Shown piece by piece: positions 55,997 through 64,000 of a DNA stretch of 64,000 bases. Positions within the stretch are counted from its first letter, which is position 1. Each line of letters starts with the position of its first letter. The DNA comes from Hydnum rufescens UP504. Taxonomy: Eukaryota > Basidiomycota > Agaricomycetes > Cantharellales > Hydnaceae. The notes under the pieces were generated by a model, which was given only the letters and a program-made list of their open reading frames with translations, made no database searches and was not told the DNA's origin. A program made the translations under genes and the position numbers. Location of the stretch: NCBI GenBank assembly GCA_014904985.1, contig MU128909.1, forward strand, positions 494,235-558,234, written 5' to 3'.

Positions 55997-57904
55997 GTGA
56001 CGAGACCCTCATATCCGATTCTCCAGCCAAGAGTACTAAATCATTCTAAATCATTGGTTCATCTATCCCCTGAAGAAGGTCATTCTCACGCAACCGATCC
56101 AAAATTCCTCTCAGACTTATTATGCAGGTTTTCGTCGAGTGTCAGAAGCAGTCTGATTACCACGGAGGCCCTCGAGACTTATTTCGGACGTGGTACGCTT
56201 GTAGACCATCGTGTTGGGAAATTAGGCGAAACTGAAAGTGATCCGAGCCTTCAGCGTGCTGGATCTGAATTGCGCACGCTGCTGGAGCGCTTTGCAAATG
56301 GCAAGAGCATCGGCGACATTCTCGATGCTGCCGATCAACTCAATACAGATGTCAAGGACGACGAGGCCCTAGGGCAGTGGTTCAGGGAACTTGACGCGTT
56401 CGTTCGTTCGATTCGTGTTGGACCGCCTTCGCTCCCAAAGTCCATCTTGACCATCTACTCTACTCGATCCAGGATACGTGATATCGTCCAAGCGCAATAC
56501 CGACGCCAACCCAGCGTGGTTTCTTGCGCGGCCGGATGATCCACTTGACAAGGATTTCAGAGAGGACTGGAGGCGCCTCACCAAGGACCTCTTATTTGCT
56601 GAGGATGGTAGTCTCTCCTTCAAACCTCATCTGTGGACCGATATTCGCAAGGTCATCATCCCTCAGCTTGGTTATATCGTGAGTTCCGATGAGTAACTAT
56701 TTTCGATGACGCCACCGTGTCTTATTTTTCGCATCTCGCCCTATCCCACGAATTGAATATACGGACAACTCGTCATCGGAAATCTGACCGTGGAGGGTAG
56801 CGATATCCTTCCCACGTGTCATTTCTGATGTATGCCTTACACCATCGCCCATCGTTAGTATCATGTCGGTGAACGCCCACAACTATTTCGAATTTTGCCC
56901 GTACGAATCGATACCCGACCAAAGCCAGCACGACTTCCAATTCACGATGGCCCAAGTCTAAGCCGACATGCGGGATTTCGTATTCTACTTCAACAAGAAG
57001 ACTGCATTGCCAAAGATGAAAGATTCTGGACTCGCGGAGGTTTTCCTTGGTGGCGAAGGGTTGAAAATCAAGGTCCGTCTCATTGAGGCGGGTAAGAACC
57101 AGGGTAGCGTTTTCAAGGTCAAAGATCTGCATTGTCATGTCTCAAATTCTCTGTGCGTGATGTAAGCGAAGTCCTCGATTTTTGTTTGGATCGTGAATAA
57201 TCTAACGTGCCGCATCAGACCAAACACGATATATTGTGCAAGACATTGAAGCCTCTCGCCACTGGCAGAGTGAAGAAGCAGATACCACGAGCGATCGAGG
57301 ACGCAGTTAGATAATCCCGAGCAATGTAATCCTGACGTTGACTTCTAATGCGCATTCCAGTATGTACGGGTCTTGAATTCCTCGACGAGCAGCTCGTTGG
57401 CGTTCGTGATCGTTATGAAGAGGCGCGCAAGTCCGAGGATATCAACGGAACCAAAGCTCTGGCATCAGTGCGTGGGCCGTGTTTGTCTACGCCGAGCTTC
57501 CTCACTTAGTGGAGCTTGTTCTACCTCAGCTCTTTGAACGTAAAAGTGGGGAAGTGTCACCAAGGCTGAGTCGAGGAAGTCAGATGGGCACTTCACGATC
57601 GCACCGAGTCGCGGATTATAATTATTCCTCAAGGTCATCAATCTGGATTCGTCCAAAAACCGACAGAGCGCGAATGTACGGCCAAACTAGGTCAAGGGCA
57701 AGTGAGTCCGGCGTGAGTTCCTTGTGTTCCCACATCCGCATCGTGCTATGTTGGAGCTGTCCCCAATCTCGCTTGTTCTTCTCATCAAGGGTGATTGGCC
57801 TTCATGAATGGTGCGGAAGGTTACGAAGAGGGGTTTTGGCATCACATGGGCCATACACGGCTTACGTCAGAGATTTTCACTTAAGCGCCGAGTCTCCCAC
57901 CTAA
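55997..57904 (+). pseudogene. HAM1-like (HAM1_N/HAM1_C) gene, broken
   Basis: The sequence follows the HAM1-like family in order: LRTLLERFANGKSIGDILDA, DEALGQWFRELDAFVRSI, EDWRRLTKDLLFAEDGSLSF, WTDIRKVIIPQLGYI, MRDFVFYFNKKTALPKMKDS (then GLAEVFLGGEGLKIKVRLIE), HDILCKTLKPLATGRVKKQI and TGLEFLDEQLVGVRDRYEEA. The usual longer N-terminus is short or missing. An in-frame TAA (56959-56961) interrupts the block just before ADMRDF, and frames change repeatedly after 57170. The 3' part keeps only weak similarity (IIIIPQGHQSGFVQK). It is probably a decayed copy of a widespread fungal lipid-transfer-like protein. If the stop were an error, a shortened gene might still be expressed. Confidence 0.65.
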
Positions 57905-58191
57905 TCTTTAAGCTTTGATCTGGCGGGTCCTTACGGGATATTATATTGCCTTGCGCTGGATTTCAATTTTCTCTGCAATCCCTCACATATATCGTATGCA
58001 TATGCATTACAATCAATTCTAGAAGGCACTGAGAAACGGTTACAAAGGTTTAAAGAATTCTTTGACAGGTACGTGGATGAATGGAAGGGAACATCATGCT
58101 CTAGTCACCAAAAAAAAAAAAAACACGGCCACCCATGGTCAATATTACTAGTAAGATGTCTAGCACATTTCTGGCTCCGCCCTAGTGCCAG

Positions 58192-59038
58192 GTCCAGGTG
58201 ATGGGGATGCGACCAGCGTCGTGGGGCGCAAGCTTGCGGAATGCAGCGGGGGACTTATTTTATGGATTCAAGGCCAGGGTTAATGCACTGACTCACGACG
58301 TCTATGGAAAGAAGGTCGCCTTACCAAGTCGAGGTCGTATTTCTTACATCCTGCGCCGCAACGGTCAACAACTGTGACTGTGACGGACTGTGAAAAGGCC
58401 GGGGTGAACTCTCTTGATACAACACAAGTGTTACATCGCTGCGTTGGACGTACCTTTCCTTTATGGGTCGCGGTCACTTTCTTGCCGCACACGGGATTTT
58501 TCTGGGGGGGGGCACGGCGTAAGTATGGGATTCCGGAGATCCAATTATGGGGTCTGGAAATACCGTACATTGGGATTGGGTCCTGCCCCGGGGTAGGTGC
58601 TGGATGACGAATTAGCGACCAGGTTAGACAATATTTGCCAATAAACGGAAGTGAAACGTGGCACAAACTCGAAAAGCGACTTATCGATGGCAGCAATGAA
58701 ATCCCCGTCCCTCTAGTCTCAAGAGTCAGTAAACTACATTATTTCGACGTATGAAGTAAAACTTACATGTGTCTTCCCGCACGCGCCCAAACCAGGCCTG
58801 AAACAGAAAACAATGAATAAGAACAACGGGCCAGAAGTCCAAGGCGCCGATAATTTACTTATAAAAGGTAGCTGGTGTGCATAGCAATTTGATCAAGCTG
58901 AGACCCAAGAAACAGTCTGGGCATTAACCGAACTCACCCTCCCCAGAGTGTTTGCCTGTGTATGGGCTTCCGCGGGGAAGGACGCTAGCAGAGACAGCGC
59001 CGACGACCGAAATGAAGCAGGACAAGAGCTTTGTACAT
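58192..59038 (-). CDS. secreted RlpA-like double-psi beta-barrel protein
   Basis: The start at 59038 (MYKALV) runs, after a one-base slip, into a signal peptide (CFISVVGAVSASVLPRGSPY), then TGKHSGE, PGLGACGKTH, DGDFIAAIDKSLFE, NPVCGKKVTATHKGK, SVTVTVVDRCGAGCKKYDLD and a last exon SPAAFRKLAPHDAGRIPITW ending TWH at 58192. This is the complete RlpA-like/barwin-type DPBB order with its paired cysteines (GACG, VCGK, DRCGAGC). Such small secreted proteins are common in Agaricomycetes and are thought to act at the wall or in host contact; activity is unproven. Introns are short. A TATA box lies about 100 bp upstream of the start. Confidence 0.85.
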
Positions 59039-59139
59039 GGTAGGACGGAGCGAAAGAAGATCGGAATAATTCAAGGTGGATGATATGCAAGAGAGAGATG
59101 TCGACTTGTTGTAGGGGCTCGACTAGAGGGCACTGGGGG

Positions 59140-59146
59140 TTTTATA
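59140..59146 (-). promoter_or_regulatory. TATA box of the RlpA-like gene
   Basis: TATAAAA on the minus strand, 102 bp upstream of the start codon at 59038, followed by C-rich then CT-rich leader sequence. Spacing fits a transcription start about 70 bp before the ATG. Confidence 0.6.
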
Positions 59147-62100
59147 CCTTGACACTTGCATTGAAAAATATTCCAGAAACCCCAGGGACGGCCCGCACAG
59201 GGAGAAATGAATTGATGCATCGCCGGTTTTTAATTGCGGAGGCAACATAACCTCGGGTGGTTTACCGGCGGGAAAGTTACACAGAAACAAGGATTCCGCC
59301 CGGGCTGAAGGCCCCCACCCCATCCCATTTGGGAGCGGCCATGCCCGCGACAAAATTACTGGTACAGCGCGTATCCCTTGGGGCCACGGATTTACTCAAG
59401 TTTTGCCCTCCCTGGAAATCCTCAGAGATCATCGCCGGGGGGAATTTGTGGCCCACGAAGCATCAAATCCAACATCGTCTCAAGAATCCGGCCCAGGGAG
59501 ACCTGCCATTGGGGCCGATAGAGTGGTCTGAATCCGACTCGGGATGTTTTCGCCAGGATTAGCCGATAATTGAAAGTTCCATTAATGAACCTCGAAAATG
59601 ATGAAAATTGCGTCAAATTTCCCAAGGTAAAATGAGATTAAGTACAAATAAGATCGGAAGTTGCCGGAAGGGCAAATTAACTTGAAGAATGAAAATGATG
59701 CCATCGGCCGCCAACTTCCCGGGCAACCCCGCGACTTTCGCTGACCCAACTAACAAAAGGTCCCCGAGTCAACTCGGATCCGCCGCCGAGCGTTTTCGTG
59801 ACTCGGAGTCGGTTCCAAAGGAATCGGTTCGAACAACTCCGAGTTCACATTGCGGGTTCTAAATTGATATTATGAAAAATTCCTATGCTCAAATAACACT
59901 GTGGTAAAAGCCTGAAATTTAATTAAAATTAAGCCCCACTCCCGTATCTGTTTGTCCCCACAATTTTCCGAGGCACAGTGACAGATTTTGTGACCTGGGC
60001 CCCCTTTATTTTGAATTCCGGTGCGGCCGACAAGCGCCAATCCGAACTCTAAATCAAACCGGCGGCGGCTGTTTTTGCCGCCTTTTGCTATTACTCCATT
60101 TGAATTTTAACTTCCGTTTCCCTCTTATTGCCCATCCTACCACTATCAATAAGCATGCTCTATTTGAGGTTGTTCTTGAATGTTTAATGAACACAAGTCC
60201 CTAAATAAACCAGTTTTTTCCTTGGTGGGTTGATTGCTGGAGAATCTGAGTGGAAACTTGAAAATCCAGGCCAGGTTTGGAAGAAATTGGCTGGTCATTG
60301 GTGTTTTTTGAAGAGGGTTTATCACAGTGCCTTTGGGTCATAGTTCATTGCAGACCTTCTTTTTTTGCCAAAGGTTGATCATTGGTGGAATTCAAGCAAG
60401 CTCCCAGAAGCCCCTTTCATCTTGGTTCATAAAGTCCATCTGCCAGAATGGGTTATTCATTGTCCCCTCATAAGGCACCAAATGGGCCGGGGGAAAGAAA
60501 AGATACATCCAGACAAGTTTGAAAATGAAGCTTGAGCATGTTGTTCGAAAAAGACCATGGCTTTTGGTCAAATGGTGAGGAAGAGACATAGACCTGTCTA
60601 AGACAAACCCCAAGAGTTCTGGTCGACCTGAAAGGAAAAGACCTCTGAAGCCGCGAGATAAGCGTCTTCCCTCTCCTTGTCCTGCCAATGTTTTTAGAAG
60701 AAATTGATGAGGGCCCTTGGGATTAAACAGAGCACTGATAAACTACAACCAAGCCCGTGAATGCCCAGCCTGGACCGCACAGCCAGAAGGACAGCCATGG
60801 ACACACAGCCTGAACAAACAGCCCATGGGACCCCACCATAGGACAAATCAAAGTGGTCTCGTGATGAAACGAAAATTTCTCCTAAACCCTCTTCTTATGT
60901 ATTGTAGATTCGGATAACGCAGTGGAATTGCCCATAAACAGTATATACAAATCCTTGAAAACAAAATACATCCGTGAAACACTTGGCCCCATATTCCTCC
61001 AAAAAATGCTTAAGAATCTTTCTTGAGTTCTTTAACAAGATTTCTCAAGTTTTCAGCAATGAAACATGCTCAAGCATAAGTAAAATGTTAGAAATTGAAA
61101 AAGCTGGGGAGCCTAGAAACTGTGATTAAGCCCAAAATATGCACTTTTCAGGTAGATCATGTGATGATTTAAGCTTGTGGACCAAGCCCTACTTCTTATA
61201 TGGATGATTTTTCAAGCTTTATAGCTACATATGAATCAATAATACAGTTTTGCCATAGAAAACCAATCATGAGAGCAACTTGGTGTCACAATACGGATGC
61301 ATTTTTTGGATACCACAAAATCAAATGGTGTTGAATTACAAAATCAATTCATCCTTCAAATTTTGCTATCCTAATGGCTTTCACACTCTGCCTACTCATT
61401 ATGGTTCGGCAAAGGGAGACAGAGAGCGTGCCATGTTAAATCTGAAAAAAAAGCAGCCTCTATCAGTCTGCACTCCACAACTACCAGAGATCCCACAACC
61501 ATCTATCTACAAGTCAAGTTGGAAACATCCGTTAATTCTTTTCCGTGCCATTTTCCACAAAACTCAGTACCAGAGTTTTTGAATATAAAGTACCTCTCCC
61601 TCTCGGCGTTAATTGGAAAATGGGAATATGGGAAAATTTCAAAATGCCATTCCAAGTGCGCTTTTCAAACTTGAGGCGAGGCAGAGGTTTCTTTAATTGA
61701 AACATGGCACTCAATGAGGCCGAAAACGAGGTTCCCCCTTCACACACATCACCTTTACGAGAAAAGGAAGAGGGAAAGAATCCTCAAAGCCAAAGGCGCC
61801 AGCCCAACAACCTTTGGGTCCAGTCATCTTAAGGCCCTACCTAGTTAGGTACCACTTCCGGGCCAAGAAATGGGTACCTAAGTAGTCCCATCACTTATTT
61901 TTCGGCCGAATTCGGTCTTGCCCATTGAAATCTTCTCATTTGAAGCTTCGGGCTGAAAAAGTTTGGCCCGAATTGACCCCGAATTTAAAAGAACTTTTAG
62001 CAACTCAGGCTTGAGCAGTAACTCAAATTGGAAGACCACTATTTGCGAGTTCCTTTTTCCATTCTTTTGCCTTGAAGGAAACAACTTGAATTCTTTAAAT

Positions 62101-64000
62101 AAACAACCTTCCCCATTAGCCACAAGTAAAACAAACAAATTAAAGAAAAAACCATTAATAAAAAAATCTTGTTCTACTTCATATCTATTTGGTATTTGGT
62201 ACAAAAGTGGCTTCAACTTCGGCCTGAATACGAGGATCCAAGTAAAGGGAAAACTTCCCATGTCCTATTGGAACGCACATCCATCCATCATAAGAAAAAA
62301 TGGAATCATGCGGTTTGAAACTTGGCACAAATTTTGGGGGAACCCCAGTTGGTTATGCTGAAGAATCCAACAGTAGCCTCCACTGTCACTGAAGAAGCCG
62401 GATGCTGTTTCCACATCATTACGATGAAAAAAAGAAAACTTTCGTAGCTTTGCCAATGGAGGGTGGGACCGGTCCCAAGCAGTTTGGGTTCATCCAAGTC
62501 CAAAAATCAATGGAAATCTTTTCCCGCAAGACTTTGGACTTGCAAAGACGCTTTCGTCTTGGCGCGGCTTGATTAAAATCATCCACCTCCCGCGCTCTTT
62601 CCAGTCCTTGGTGGTTAACAGAATTCTGTTCCCGAGTTTCAAAACCATGAACAGTGGTGAACTTGGGTTCTGACCGACCCCATTGTCCCCATGATGCCAT
62701 CAGAATCTCCAAGAACCCCTCCCATTCCAAATTCATCTTATTCACTGCCTGAAGCCCTCACAAACGCCCGCTTTCAGCCTTGCCCCCTTCGAATCGCTTC
62801 TCTTGCCATCATTCCAATGCCATCACTTACCCGTCATAACATTGCCCACCATTATCAGTATAGCCGCGGTCTTCCCGGAAGTTTGATTCCTCATGGGTAA
62901 ACCTCCAAAATTACTTGAAAGCTGGCCATTCTCTGAAAGCATTATACATGGCTTGGAAATCTCCGACAAACTGTAGTGGATTCAAATCGAGAAGTGAAAC
63001 CGAAAAGCCGGAAGCGGACAATGGCAGTTCCATTCGATCAACAAGTTTTGTTGTGAAGAGGGAAAGTTTTTTGGGGCAATTTAGCCCAAGGAAATGGTTG
63101 GGTCCAAACAAAAATGACGCTTCTTACTCAAGCAGATTTAAGCATGACTGTCAAGAAGCTTATGCCATGAGCACTTAACCAAATAGCTGAATCAAGCAAT
63201 TTTTCCAAAAACCTTCCTTTTGCCTTTATTGGTTCTTGATAAGCTTTCTCGCTCCAACTCCGCATCCTGAAGCCTTTGCTCCTCTGCCCTTCCTAACCCG
63301 CCTTTGCGAACCAATATAAATTGTGTAATACTCCCCAAACTGGAGACCTTGAAGTCACCTGGACCTTGGGTAGTCGATTCCCATCTCTGCAGTTCCAAAT
63401 TTTAGCTGCCATTCTGAAGCATGAACAGCCGGGAAGGCCAAAGGCCATTATTGGCCAACAACTGTCCATCCAATGCCACCAAGCCTTGCCCAGGCCTGAA
63501 AATCCCTTTTGCCCAATGGCCTTCCTTGTTGGCTAGCGATGATTTTCCGCCAACTTCCCCCCCATGCTTTTTGCGATGTCTGCATTATCGCCGCTAGTTC
63601 TTGTGTATCTTTAACAGGGCGGAGCCTTGAATTCTGCCTGCCCAAATTCCTTCAAAGACTCTCTCCTCCGTATTTTTAAACGAAGCTTCAAATCATAGGC
63701 AGGGCCGAAACTGTAAATTTTTGGTTAATCAGAATTGGCTCCTGACCTTTTCCCAGGGTTTTGGTGAATAGCTGATGGAACACGTTCCCCAGGCAAATAG
63801 TTTTTAACGTGGGATGGACCACTCCGGTGACACCTGCCCACCAATCGATCGAATTAAAACACTAGACCCATTCCCTCGCCAGTTTCCCGCAATTCGCTTT
63901 GCAAACGCTGCCGTATTCAGCCTAATTTTTCTACCTCCGGGTGGTAAAACGGCCCTCCTTTGGAAGATTTCCTTCATCATCTTTAATCCGAGACTTGGGC
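59147..64000. other. AT-rich region without recognisable genes, possibly transposon-derived
   Basis: 4.8 kb with only short frames on both strands (longest about 130 codons) and many A/T runs, clearly unlike the gene-dense part. A short inverted pair around 61835-61885 (TAGTTAGGTACC and GGTACCTAAGTAG) and a GGCGGC/GCCGCC hairpin near 60060-60083 are visible. No reverse transcriptase, integrase or transposase motif was found by eye. Confidence 0.45.

Noticed and set aside
62911..63645. Short minus frames resembling transposon gag
   Set aside because: No zinc knuckle, protease or polymerase motif, and frames are under 70 codons.

Overview
This is nuclear DNA of a filamentous basidiomycete, most likely an Agaricomycete. 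The genes are dense, on both strands, and interrupted by many introns of roughly 45-60 bp with GT-AG ends. Several families are typical of mushroom-forming fungi: a GH128 glucanase, a GPI-type cupredoxin, an RlpA-like barrel protein, an F-box protein and a DUF5763-like/T5orf172 protein. No bacterial or organellar gene organisation is visible.

Layout. 0-9.9 kb: an NRBF2/Atg38-like autophagy subunit, a secreted GH128 endo-beta-1,3-glucanase (-), an HNH-type protein, an ERI1-like 3'-5' exonuclease with a predicted N-terminal membrane segment (-), and the CMS1 ribosome-biogenesis factor. 10-16.8 kb: a divergent pair (mitochondrial ribosomal protein mL60 / SRR1-like protein), an unrecognised disordered protein (-), and chaperonin subunit TCP1/CCT-alpha (-). 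17.7 kb: tRNA-Ser(CGA) (-). 19-21.5 kb: a membrane-anchored M24 Xaa-Pro peptidase-like gene running into an Asp-rich tract and a roughly 50-bp minisatellite that stays in frame. 22.6-27 kb: a two-domain cupredoxin (-), the LCP5/neuroguidin rRNA-processing factor, and an aprataxin-like HIT protein (-). 27.5-37.6 kb: an RNA-decay neighbourhood of PAN2 (-), PDCD5 and NOT4; PAN2 and PDCD5 start codons are only 60 bp apart. 39.4-45.1 kb: an ADP-ribosylglycohydrolase and a Zn2Cys6 transcription factor (-). 47.35-54.2 kb: two diverged direct copies of a 3.4-3.5 kb segment, each with a DUF5763-like/T5orf172 gene. Copy A is decayed and copy B looks intact; copy B also holds a relic of an ADP-ribosylglycohydrolase. 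54.2-59.1 kb: an F-box gene (-), a broken HAM1-like gene and a secreted RlpA-like protein (-). 59.1-64 kb: AT-rich, no gene recognised, perhaps transposon-derived.

Many genes join informational or housekeeping functions: translation (mL60, tRNA-Ser), rRNA processing (CMS1, LCP5), mRNA deadenylation (PAN2, NOT4), folding (TCP1) and DNA repair (aprataxin-like). Secreted or wall-associated proteins are scattered between them.

A recurring feature is that conserved genes are broken by single-base frame slips. Most sit at a homopolymer run where one extra base would restore the family sequence, for example in the essential gene TCP1. This reads as homopolymer-length error in the assembly rather than mass pseudogenisation. 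Gene spans below run from start to stop codon and contain introns; splice sites were judged by eye.
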